From Durusdinium trenchii (Eukaryota > Sar > Dinophyceae > Suessiales > Symbiodiniaceae), in the NCBI GenBank assembly GCA_963970005.1, contig CAXAMN010025339.1:457387-521386 (forward strand): a stretch of DNA of 64,000 nt. The letters run 5' to 3'. The notes below the pieces were generated by a model. The model did no database searches. It saw only the letters and a list, made by a program, of their open reading frames with translations, and had not been told where the DNA came from. Below, piece after piece: positions 54,300 to 64,000 of this stretch. A program made the position numbers and the translations under genes. Within the stretch, counting starts at the first letter, position 1, and each line of letters begins with the position of its first letter.

Positions 54300-56830
54300 A
54301 CAACGCCCAAGTCAAAGGGTCTTCCCTTTTCGCTTTACAAGCCGACAGCCGCCCAGGAGGTACAAACAAGACAGACAGCTAATTGGGCTGGAAAAGAGGG
54401 CGGCGGTGGAGAAGCTATAAGTGGGTGCTAGTATTTCAAAAAAGTCACTAATTACTCTGAAGTTGCGTTGGGGGCGCTCAAACCTGGAAGGAAGGGCAGT
54501 CACTTGAAATCAACGGCAAATTTTTTGGGGGGGCTTCCGACATCAATTTTTTGCTTGGCAGTATTATGGACAAGCAAGGCCCTTTGCAGAGAAGTTGTGT
54601 GATCCCCCGTCCTTTGGTCCCTTTTGGTCATGTGTTTGGCTGCCGCAGGTCGGCGCTAAGGAGTTTTTGTTTCAATAAAATCTGAAGTGGCACGCAGGAG
54701 AAACCAAAACCAGCAAGGCGCCCCATAGTGACAGCTATTGGGGCACTTACTTCAAATATAGGAAGAGGTGCGTGTGTGCGCTTAGGGGGTTGGATGCTGG
54801 TACCGTTGCAAGGTGCCGCTGCCAGATGTCTATTATGGCCTTTGCGCTCTGGCTTGGGTGGTGTTCTTGCAGGGTGCTGCTGCAGGGTGCTGCCCACTGT
54901 AATTGTTTTCTATTTGGTGTGATATGGATAACATGAGCGGCGCGCACGGGATTTTGAATTCACGTCGTTTTCGGGAACAGGACTTGAGCCAACCAAACAT
55001 TAGAGGTGGTTCCCCGAAGTTTCTTGGTTGATGACGCTTTGTTCGAAGCCCATCTCGGGCAAAAAAGACACCTCTGAAAGTTGGTTTCTAGCACCAAGTT
55101 TCCCCTGGAAAGACCTTATATTATCCGCTGCCGCTGCATCTGCCGCGGCTTTGCAACTCCTGAGTCAATACTGCTTTGTACCTACCTGCAAAAGCACGGA
55201 GAATCAGTGTTTTTGGATTTGATGACTTTGGCGTTAAAGGAGAGACAGCATACTCCCTTTATGAAGGCATATGAAGGTATCCTTCCTTAACTGATGTGTC
55301 AGGGCATCGGCGAGTTTATATATATATAGATGTATCGACTTCTGATTTTTGAAGGGCTTGGGGAGTTGAGCGCTATCCCATGTGCAATGCAATGTTTTGC
55401 AAATTTTAGGCTACACATGACTGGGGAGCCCTAACTAACTCCAATGTCACTCGTTAGTCGCTAGTCGTCTAGGGAGGATTTTTTTCTTGGTGCTCCGATT
55501 TGCGCTTTGTTTGAAGGCCGTCTCGGGGCAAAAGAGGACACTCCAGAAAGGTAGGTTCTACTTGCATCATGTTCTAGCGATAGGACGTTGGACAAAGCAG
55601 GACACGGCAGATGCATATCTCGATCCATTTACACTAAATGCGTCTTGCGAACGAAGCGGGTATTGTCAGAAAGACTTTCATATCGCTTGTTGAAGCTACT
55701 TGAGTCAAGCAGCACGTTGTTCTAAGCGTTTGCGTGGCTTTCGCCCATTCACTTCTTAGATCTTCTTAGGCTGAGTCATATGAGAGTTGTACGCTTTGAA
55801 TAGAATAGTCATGGAACCATGTGCACCACATGTTCCTATCTCTGGCAAATCAAAGTGCCCCTTTCCACGGCTTCATGACCACACGTATGTGACTTTCGCT
55901 AGCTACAGTTTGCACACCGGCAATCAGGACTGCAAGATCGGCTTTGGGGAGATCTGATTTCGGATTCCATTGAGTTCGATGAGATGCTGGATCCTGGGAA
56001 TTGATCCGCAAGATGGGCAGTCCATGTTTCGTGGGTGAGAGCTGCTCGCCGAGCGTTTTTGCGCGGCACACCCGGGCACTGTGAAGCTCTGGAATGTTCC
56101 TCCACTGAAGTGGAACACGGCCCATTCGTGAATGGTTGGCTGGGGCAAGTGTTCCACTTCCGCTCAGGTAGGGGTGATAAGTGCAAACATGTTTTCATAG
56201 CATATGTTAGTTCATTGGAATTGGTTGACAAACGCTTCCAGAGCTTGTAACGGTCAAGCTTTTGGAACCTTTTGACGCAATGGCTGACAGACTGGCACCG
56301 AAAAAAGCATGCTAACGACAACAGACGTCAAGTGCAAGTGAGGGATTGTATTGCAGTTGACACCGAGGGCATCGCACATTGAGTTGGCTCAAGACATGCC
56401 AACACCCCTGCCATCTTTCCTGGCCATGCACCACTTTGACGTCCCTTGGCAAAAGGTGTGTTTGCGCGCGCTTTGACCTGCCAACATCAAGTCCTGGTTC
56501 TCCCTGCTCCGGGGCTGATGGAGGGAACAGACATATATATATATAATATATATAATATATATATACCGTTTGACACATGTGCGAGGCATGAATTGCAGAC
56601 TCACATGCTCAGGCGCAATAACCACCTTCAGACCATTCAGACTCCAAATATCTACAAGGACGCTATTAGTAACAAAGGGCATCGCTATATACTAGTAACA
56701 AGGATGCTACTAGTAGCTCCTGGCATCGCTACTAGGAGCAAGAAGCTACTAGTAGCATCCCCACCCTTTTAACATTGAAAAATGGAGGGGACCTCCGGGA
56801 CCTCCAGAAATGTATCTTACATTTGTTTGA
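54300..56830. other. No supportable gene; contains a degenerate duplication
   Basis: Frames are short on both strands. About 60 bp near 55030-55088 recurs in diverged form near 55493-55556 (shared GCTTTGTT..GAAG, TCTCGGG.CAAAA and GGTTCTA). A TA tract lies at 56530-56566. A partial 10-base match to the spliced-leader 3' end at 56384-56393 is treated under rejected items. Confidence 0.4.
56665..56765. repeat. 'ctactag' minisatellite array 1
   Basis: Degenerate tandem units of about 17-18 bp resembling GGCATCGCTACTAGGAGCAA. The same unit forms the arrays at 62080-62340 and 63038-63145. Confidence 0.8.
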
Positions 56831-56879
56831 GGGGAGGGTGCGTGCGTGTGTGGGTGTGTGCGTGTGTGTGTGTGTGTGT

Positions 56880-57222
56880 GTCTGAAACCCTTGGAATCAT
56901 AGGGCTTCCTTTGAAGTGTTTTTAATGTTTTAGCAGTGGGCTCTTGGAGCCTGCATGAGACAAGAGCCAAAAAGACGCTCACGCAGAGCTTGTGCAAACG
57001 TACCTGCTGTGGCGCACATGGTCGCATAGTAAGACGCAGCTGGTGGCCACCCTTCAATTTCAAGTTTAATTCTGCAGACTTGCACCATACGTCGTCACCT
57101 TGTTGCGCTTCCGCTGTTCGAGTTCGTGGAGGTTTCATAGAGATACCAACTAACCTGAACCCTTAGGCGTTCACACCTCGGTCGGCGTGTGGCGTGAGGC
57201 AATTCAGTTCCGTACGCGTTTC
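56880..57222 (+). repeat. TG-flanked dispersed repeat, type 2, diverged copy
   Basis: Begins after a TG tract (56838-56880). It shares with 57660-58012 the opening (...AGGG.TTC.TTTGAA.TGTTTTT...TTAGCAG) and the closing module (CGGCGTGTGGC...TCAGTTC.GTACGC, then TG). It merges at its right TG tract into the type 1-like copy that starts at 57220. Confidence 0.65.
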
Positions 57223-57662
57223 CCAAGTGTGTGTGTGTGTCCACCCTGGACAAAGGGTCTTCCACCACCACTCTTTCCATGCTTTTCAACTACCTTGGAC
57301 AACCACCTTATATAGGCATGGGGCCACAGCTCCTTTCATCAGCCTGTGGCCAACGAAGCTACTGATGATTGGAGAGGATATGAACCTGGGACGCCAGGTT
57401 CACGTACCTGCTTTCAACACATTGACTCCAATGGTCCACCCTGCTGCTGTTCGTTGGTTTCATGGTTTTTCTTCATGATACCCTCCCACAAACAGGTTTC
57501 CCACCGCTTTGTCTTGCAGCTGGGCCGCGCCGACCGATCGTTCAGCAGACTTGACCAACAACTTGTTGAAACACCAAATCTTTCGGACTCTTCACCATGC
57601 AGTTCTGTCACCTTCCTTCCCAGCGGAGAAATTGAGCTTTAACGGAAAACCAGTGTCGAAGT
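57220..57662 (+). repeat. TG-flanked dispersed repeat, type 1, diverged copy 3
   Basis: Related to 52807-53213 across the core: GCCAACGAAGCT, TGGGACGCC..GTTCACG, TTGACTCCA, GGTTTCATGG, AAACAGGTTTC and an end with GGAAAACCAGTGTCGAAGTG. It runs straight into the type 2 copy at 57660, sharing the TG segment. Confidence 0.65.
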
Positions 57663-58012
57663 GTGTGCCCCTTGTAGTCACAGGGATTCGTTTGAATTGT
57701 TTTTTGTGCTTAGCAGGGGGGCAATGAACACTTTGGAAGGCATTGCCCAACGAAGACCCTTCCATCGTGTTGTGATATTCCTGAGGGACGCCTCGGGAAC
57801 GTACCTGCAACAATTTTTAAAGTTTGCGGCAGTCACGCACGGAACGCCGTCACTTCGACCTGATCGCCGACCTCGACCTTGTGCTTTGGGCCTCCTTTCC
57901 TTTTAAGACCTCCAGGATTCGATGGCTTCCTACTGGTACTCTTAGGAAATGGAACCCTAGGCCGGCGTGTGGCACCGCTATCAGTTCAGTACGCATATCC
58001 ATAAGTGTGTTT
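57660..58012 (+). repeat. TG-flanked dispersed repeat, type 2, copy A
   Basis: Nearly identical over about 350 bp to 58740-59092. Starts GTGTGCCCCTTGTAGTCACA and ends CATATCCATAAGTGTGT. A 60-81-codon frame (ATG at 57724, MNTLEGIAQRRPFHRVVIFL...) is conserved between the two copies, but their near-identity makes this weak evidence for coding. Confidence 0.9.
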
Positions 58013-58344
58013 GGCCTAGTGCCAACCCGGGATGAGCCCGCAGAGTGCCTCCCGTGGACCCGTCGAACGGGGGTTTGTCCTTATCTCCCCTGCCCGGAGA
58101 TGTAAGTGCCCAGAGCGGGCGTAGGTGGCCTAGGCCGAGAGAATTCAGATTTTTGTCTCATCTTTGGAATTCCAAGTTGGCTCATGCCTTTACGTGACCG
58201 CAGCGGTCAAAGCAGCCAGCCATATTGGCACGGCGTACGTGGTCGCAGCGACCGAAGTTTGTTCAAGGTTCATTGGAACCTGTCCCAACCTCAGGTGCGC
58301 ACACAGCGCTTACACTCAAACGAGGCAGGTCCCTAGGTGCTTCT

Positions 58345-58712
58345 AATGAGGTTCGGTTTCATCGGTTCTCGTCCCCTCCATTTGGTTCCCCTTTCATCCC
58401 TTCCCCTTCACACACTTTTGTTTCCTCTTTTCTTTCATGTCCTCCTGTCTTCATGTCTGTTCATCTCATCCTTTTCTTCGTTTGCGTGCACATTGGTCCC
58501 GGCCTTAGTGTGTACGTGCACTTCTACATACCTTTAAACACAGGTTTTAGGTCGCCCAGGTCTTTACAATGAGGTGGGCTTCATCGGGTGTCCCTGTGCA
58601 CTTGGTTCCCCTTTCATTTCAACCACACGCACCTTTGCCCCGTCTCGTCCTCCTGTCATGTCTTCATTCTTTTGTCTTGTGCGCGCACACGTGCACATTG
58701 GCCCTCACCTTA
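58345..58712 (+). repeat. Diverged tandem pair between the type 2 copies
   Basis: 58345-58510 and 58568-58712 are about 220 bp apart, start to start. They share AATGAGGT..G.TTCATCGG, TTGGTTCCCCTTTCAT, TCCTCCTGTC and a GTGCACATTGG segment near the end. Both are pyrimidine-rich. Confidence 0.6.
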
Positions 58713-58739
58713 GCTTTACGCCTCCCCGAGGGGAGGCGT

Positions 58740-59100
58740 GTGTGTGTGCCCCTTGTAGTCACAGGGATTCGTTTGAATTGTTTTTGTGCTTAGCAGGGGG
58801 CAATGAACACTTTGGAAGGCATTGCCCAACGAAGGCCCTTCCATCGTGTTGTGATATTCCTGAGGGACGCCTCGGGAACGTACCTGCAACAATTTTTAAA
58901 GTTTGCGGTAGTCACGCACGGAACGCCGTCACTTCGACCTGATCGCCGACCTCGACCTTGTGCTTTGGGCCTCCTTTCCTTTTAAGACCTCCAGGATTCG
59001 ATGGCTTCCTACTGGTACTCTTAGGAAATGGAACCCTAGGCCGGCGTGTGGCACCGCTATCAGTTCAGTACGCATATCCATAAGTGTGTGTGTGTGTGTG
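58740..59100 (+). repeat. TG-flanked dispersed repeat, type 2, copy B
   Basis: Near-identical to 57660-58012, start to start 1080 bp. Ends in a longer TG tract (59086-59101). Confidence 0.9.
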
Positions 59101-60729
59101 TTTTAAGTTTAAGACTTAAGCTTGTAATAGGTACACAAGATAGTAACTATTTGGACATAAGCTAATATATTTACAAAACACTCTTCAGGCAGTCCTGGGG
59201 AGTACAGAGTCTTCAGATTATATCATATGATATAAGCCGGGTTTCATTTTGTGAGCATTCTATGAAACGATATGAATAGTAAATATAAACAACTAAATGT
59301 AACTTACATTTTGTCAAACATGTAGCTTATATTTAGGACCCCCAAGGGCTTTAGGGGGACCTCAAGTATGTAATGTTACATCCTCATATATTTTCAGGGT
59401 GGCATGTACAGAAAATGCAACTTACATTTTCCAGATGTCCCCCGCTCAATATGCTGGGGATCTAGTAGCTCCATCCAAGCAGCTTCGAGTCGTGAGGCAC
59501 CACCGCGCATCAGCGCAGCGCAGCCTGAAGATGTTGCCATCAAGGTCACTAGCGACGAACAGCAATTTCAATGAGACGTGAACTTTTCGAAAATGTCCTT
59601 GCCCAGTCGGGTGCCAGCGTCCAAGCTCCGTCAGGATCGTGGCGCCTCGTCGGAAAGAGATGAACAATTTGATTTGCTGGAGGCCTTGATTTTGGGACTG
59701 TTGGAACCCACCTGCGCTGGCATGCATGTTTTGTTCCACAGGTACGTTCCTGCGGAAGCATTGACGAAAAGTCAGAGTCGGACGCAGATGAGTTCAAGGC
59801 ACCGAATGTTTAATAATGTTTAATACTCTGTTTGAAGGTGTTCGATGACTCCCTGTCGACCTGCTTAGGTTCAAAAGGGTAATTATTAGTAATTAGCGAG
59901 GATTTAGTTTTTTGAAGTTGGTGCATTGTTGCATCTAGGTGGTGTTTCAACTCCAAGGCAAACGGAAGGGTAGTGCACAGAAAGGGTTTTGCAAACACCT
60001 ATTCTACTAACATCTACTAACATCGTGGAAGGCGTGGGACATTCGTAGAACCCAACCCTATTCGTGGACAGTTCGTGGAATGGTGGGCCAGTAGGAGAAC
60101 TGACTGCAACGAAATCCCAGAAGCCTTCGCAGAACTTCGTGGAAGGTATTTTTGATGCACTAACTTCGTATAAGCGATTTTTGCTGACCCCCTTTCTCCA
60201 CACACCCTCCATTTAGCCTTCATCAACATGCAGTTACAGTAAATATTACTCAGTAATAAGTATGTAATACAGATACAGATGCATGGTGTTTGTTTCCAAG
60301 TTTGTCCATGAATGGATACAATCAAGCACATGCATGTTTTGTTTGCCATGGCTTGGTGTTTTAGAGAAGGCAAGCTACTTTATTTTCGCGTGCTTTTCAG
60401 GTCCGGAAATGGGAGGTATGAGTGTATTGGATCATGTTTGGAATTTTGGGAAGTAGTTGGCTGGCGGCTGATAGAACGCCGCCAGCTTTTCTTCACGTTT
60501 TGCTTTTCAGTTGATGCTACGTTGGGGATGGGGGGGTGGGGTGGGGAATAGTTGGAGCTTTGTTAAACAAGACTCACAATACATCGACCTTGCAGTAGTG
60601 CGTTTGCATTGGGGTTGCAAGTAACATAGGCTCTGGAAGGGGGAGTTTGGATGTCGCACTGACTTCTGTGACTTCCTATTCGGAAGCACTGCTTCTGCAG
60701 TTCGGTGGTTAATGCTTTGATGATGTTTG

Positions 60730-61766
60730 ATGACCTAACTTTCACGTCCGACCTGAGTCACTGGTGTTTTCTGAACGGCCGCCTCACCGAGGGTCGCAAG
60801 GAACAGCCGTTCCGGTTGCGTTGGCACTTTCCGTCTCAGGACTTGTCACCCGAAAAGACAAGCGAAATGGCGGAGAAGATTGAGCAGGCAGATATTGAAA
60901 GAATGGAAGGAACACAAATTGATTGCGAGAGGAAAACCGAGAGTAACCAACACGTTTGTGATCGTTTGTGTGTAGGTATATTTGCACACACACAAACATA
61001 TATACATATACACGTAAATACACATACCTACGTGTGTGTGTGTGTGTATATATTAAGGGGCTAATATGCCAATCAACAGAGGATGTCAGACCATCAGGCC
61101 ATGCCAGGTTTTGCCATTGCAAAATTTGAAACAACAAGACAGCCTTTGGTTCCAGAACTGATCATGTGATATCATGTGACCTTCCTGAAACCGAACCCTT
61201 TGCGCATGCAGAGTGACGCGAAGGTGAGTGACCCCACAGAGAAGCTAAACCTGAGCCCGGAGCACAAAGCAAAGGATGCGATGAAGCCATTGCAGACGCA
61301 GGTGCAGTGCAGAAAGTGAATCGTGCAAACAGTTGGCATGCAAACAAAAGCAAACTCTTCGGCTGTGGGCCCCACCCAGCTCTAGGCCGCTGGGCCCCAA
61401 GGTTCCTAGAATAGTTAGATGTTGCTTTTGACCCAGCGTGCGGAAGGAAGCATGACGCATCATCGACATGGCAGGTCGAACGTCAGGATACGGCAAAGTT
61501 TGGGGAAACTCAACGCGCCGGAACCCGAGCCGCAATTCTTTGGCTATCATAATGCTTTCCTTGCGCAGAATGTGAGTAGCTAAAGGAGCTATTTCCAAGA
61601 ACAGAAGCAGAAACTAAGCAGGCAGCGGGCTGTCATTTTCAAGTTTGTGTGTTTGCTTTTGAACCTTCCTCAACTGGTGGAGGAGGATGACATCCTTTTT
61701 GACAAACTCGAAGAGAAACTGCTCCCTGAGAGTCTCGACAAGCAAGCCGCACCTCGGCCCAAATAA
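60730..61766 (+). CDS. C-terminal exons of an unrecognised acidic helical protein
   Basis: Coding-like blocks: about 60735-60920 (FRLRWHFPSQDLSPEKTSEM then acidic helix), 61209-61302 (SDPTEKLNLSPEHKAKDAM, GT donor after CAG), about 61480-61569 (LNAPEPEPQFFGYHNAFLAQ, GT donor) and about 61660-61766 (PQLVEEDDILFDKLEEKLLP, ending PRPK then TAA 61764-61766). All are on the same strand with plausible splice sites. The family is not known. The start may lie left of 60.7 kb. Confidence 0.45.
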
Positions 61767-62079
61767 TTTTGGCGAAGAGAAACGCATGATGTGGAAAATG
61801 ATTACTACTTGAATCTATATACTTGATACTACTTGGGCCAAGATGTACCGAAGAAACGCCTGATGTCCCAAATCGCTTTCTGCGTGACAGAAACACGTTA
61901 AACCATGTTAAACCGAAGGCCATGCCGGCACTAATGCTTTCTCGATTGCCCGGACCTGGGCGGCCAGAGGAGGAGAAAGCAGAGGTCGCTTCCAATACTT
62001 TTTCAGTGGTTAGGCACAACTCAGTTGGGGTGGATGCACGTTATGTATGATCCTATATGCTATATACATACAGTAGTAA

Positions 62080-62340
62080 CAATGACGCTACTAGGAACAA
62101 GTGCATCGCTTCTAGTAACAAGTGCCTTACTAGTAGTAACAAGAAGCTATTAGAAACAATAAGCTACTAGGAACTATATTGCTAATCACCTTACACCTAA
62201 CACCGAGAAGGATCCTGGAAGATCGGCACAGCATGCGGGAGCACTCCCACAGCTTCTTGTTTAATTCTAATAGCTTCTTGTTACTACTAGTAAGGCACCT
62301 GTTACTAGTAGCGATGCACTTGTTACTAGTAGTATTCACT
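62080..62340. repeat. Fold-back 'ctactag' array (inverted repeat)
   Basis: The left arm (about 62080-62165) consists of units like GTAACAAGTGCATCGCTTCTA. The right arm (about 62258-62336) is its reverse complement over roughly 70 bp. Between them is about 95 bp of other sequence. Transcribed, it would form a long hairpin. Confidence 0.8.
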
Positions 62341-62389
62341 GTATTCACTGCTTTTGAGTTTCAACTGGTTTTCATGTCGTCTACAGCAG

Positions 62390-62556
62390 GCAGCGCCAGA
62401 GTTGCTGGACATGTTGTCGAAGGTCTCTGCTCAAGTGGCAACTCTCCAGTCAGAACTGGTTCCAGCCCCAGAGCAGCCGGGCGACCGGTGGCATATCCTT
62501 TTGGATGTGGTCCAGGCATTTTCGCAATTTTTTGCCCAATGCCTGCGACATAAACC
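62390..62556 (+). CDS. Possible exon, helical segment
   Basis: After an AG acceptor the frame reads APELLDMLSKVSAQVATLQS and later WHILLDVVQAFSQFFAQCLR before CGACATAAAC. It is a good amphipathic helix with no known family. It lies just right of the fold-back array, so it may belong to a gene continuing to 64 kb. Confidence 0.35.
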
Positions 62557-63037
62557 CATGACGCACCATTGTGTTCAGTGTTGACTCAGCACGGAGGAGT
62601 GTGAACAGATGTACCATGCCATAGTGATCTTAGTGAAATTAATCCAGGTCACCACTGAGTTTACTGTAATTATCCTTGATGGTAGGAGTCTGGCCATGAT
62701 TCTGTCTATACAACATTTTGAGAAACAACTGCCATCAGATTTGTGGGTTGAGAGTAATTAGCGTGGATTAATTTTGAGACGTGGAGGTAGCGCTTGCTAT
62801 GGCCATGACACAAGAAACAACACTGAAAACAAACACATAGAAAGGAACCACACAAATCAATCACAAATACTCCATTTGCAATCAGATCAGAGAATCTTCA
62901 GTGTCTAAAATCAATCAACACCTTTGCAAGTGCTTTGTGCTCCGAAATGGTAGGGCGATATAGAGTACTAGGGGGTCTACCTAGAAATTAATCTAGACGT
63001 ATCTTCCTCCAGATTAATTTTCCAGAAAGACTCTAGA

Positions 63038-63145
63038 GGTAGGAGCAAGGACGCTACTAGGGGCTCCTGGCATCGCTACTAGGAGCAAGAACGCTACTAG
63101 GGGCTCCTGGCCTTACCTGCTAGGAGCAAGAACGCTACTAGTCTA
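63038..63145. repeat. 'ctactag' minisatellite array 3
   Basis: Three to four tandem units like GAGCAAGAACGCTACTAGGG with CTCCTGGCATCGCTACTAG between them, clearly related to the arrays at 56.7 and 62.1 kb. Confidence 0.85.
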
Positions 63146-63380
63146 ATTAATGTATTCTGTTTGTTCATCCCACGCAGTGGAAGGGCCTAGAGGTGGTACG
63201 ACTGACAGTCCGCAAGTTGTGTGTGGTAGTCGAATTGTTTTTTTAAACGTAATCCAGGGGTACCTCCCTCTACTCCATCTTGTAAGGGTACGTGTAAAAA
63301 GTGGAGTGTAGTTGTCTACATATAATAACTTATATAATGTCCTGATTTGATTTCCTGGCTCTCTTGATATCCTGGAGAAA

Positions 63381-63641
63381 GATGTGGACAAATATGTGGG
63401 TGAAGTGAAAACATGTTCTTTTGTTCACTTTGTTCGTGCCTATGCTTTCTCGACCGGAACCTGTTTTGGCAAGGCTAGCTTGAGGGCGTCAATGGACTCT
63501 CTTCATGAGGACCTATCGCGCATGCCCAGCACATGGACGACTTACACAGACGATCCTTGGGCTCGTGACCCAACTGATTTGTGCCAAGCCACAGAAGCAA
63601 CGCCCAAGAGCTTTCAATGCAATCAATCGAACCACTTGTAG
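63381..63641 (+). CDS. Possible exon, unknown protein
   Basis: An open frame from about 63381 to TAG (63639-63641) reads MDKYVGEVKTCSFVHFVRAY and on through SMDSLHEDLSRMPSTW. The first half has coding character. A minus-strand frame of 159 codons overlaps the end. No family is recognised. Confidence 0.3.
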   Translation, partial: DVDKYVGEVKTCSFVHFVRAYAFSTGTCFGKASLRASMDSLHEDLSRMPSTWTTYTDDPWARDPTDLCQATEATPKSFQCNQSNHL

Positions 63642-63884
63642 TAGGAATTGAAATGGCTGTTGAAAGGCTGAACCATCTGAACCCTTGGAACGTGTTGCAG
63701 GAGTTTCAAGAGTTAAGAGTGGAGAGACCAACTGCGAAGCCAAGTTCGGCGGTGGAGGACCGCAGCCATCATGGGTGCATGATTCACGATATAGGTCGAC
63801 AGTGGTCGGACGTACGTCGACAGTGGTGCTTTCAAGGTGGTTTGGCAAATTGCATAGCCATTCCAGTCGGCATTCCAGTCGGCC

Positions 63885-63978
63885 ACTGGAGTTGCAGGAG
63901 CAGCTGGCTGAGTTGAAGAGTTCCGTCAAGCGAGAACTACATGATGTGCAAGAGGCTCTGAAAGCAGGGCAGCTGTGA
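63885..63978 (+). CDS. Possible last exon, coiled-coil C-terminus
   Basis: The frame ends LELQEQLAELKSSVKRELHD then VQEALKAGQL and TGA 63976-63978. It is strongly heptad-like. Upstream linkage is unclear because frames between 63650 and 63880 compete. Confidence 0.35.
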
Positions 63979-64000
63979 CAAGACTGCAGCAAATTATTGC

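Noticed and set aside
56384..56393. TTGGCTCAAG, matching the 3' end of the dinoflagellate spliced leader
   Set aside because: Only 10 bases match and the preceding bases do not fit the leader. A relic leader from a reinserted mRNA would be expected to match further.
63513..63992. A 159-codon minus-strand Cys/Ser-rich frame at the right edge
   Set aside because: It overlaps + strand stretches with clear heptad-type coding character; Cys/Ser richness is typical of antisense frames here.

Overview
The window looks like nuclear DNA of a dinoflagellate, most likely Symbiodiniaceae. Genes are sparse and cut into many short exons. Several reconstructed introns start with GC or GA instead of GT, while all end in AG. 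Retroelements, TG/TA microsatellites and minisatellites are abundant, and no bacterial-style operon is visible. Exon coordinates were worked out by eye from reading frames, family motifs and splice signals, so inner boundaries are approximate unless stated.

Layout. 1-0.34 kb: partial exon of an Asn/Ser-rich protein. 0.46-5.34 kb: no supportable gene. 5.34-35.42 kb: a Ty1/copia LTR retrotransposon with identical 167-bp LTRs, a primer-binding site, and gag, protease, a methyltransferase-like segment, integrase, reverse transcriptase and RNase H, broken by about ten frameshifts. It is split at the start of its reverse transcriptase by a second element at 11706-33695 (21,990 bp). That element has ~153-bp terminal inverted repeats and a 4-bp target duplication (AATA). 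Removing it together with one AATA restores the copia reading frame exactly.

The 22-kb element is the main discovery. All its recognisable genes lie on the + strand and contain introns. They are: a DUF7869-like protein (candidate transposase) at its left end; a C5 cytosine-DNA methyltransferase with motifs I, IV, V, VI, VIII and X in order and no visible break; an ASCH/PUA-like ORF; a long unrecognised multi-exon gene; a Lys/Ala/Pro-rich chromatin-protein-like tail; an acidic-tail gene; and some small unknown genes. A cytosine methyltransferase carried as cargo by a giant TIR transposon suggests that the element could mark its own or its host's DNA.

35.4-46 kb: an unrecognised gene with a transmembrane exon (37.7-39.1 kb), a 500-bp C-rich minisatellite (40.2-40.7 kb) and a coiled-coil/PDZ gene (43.1-45.7 kb). 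46.39-52.58 kb: a complete ADE2-type gene (PurK-PurE fusion, purine biosynthesis) whose exons can be followed from start to stop. 52.8-59.1 kb: six copies of two related TG-flanked ~350-440-bp repeat types in direct and tandem arrangement. 59-64 kb: fragments of unrecognised helical genes, plus minisatellites and a fold-back array built from a 'ctactag' motif.
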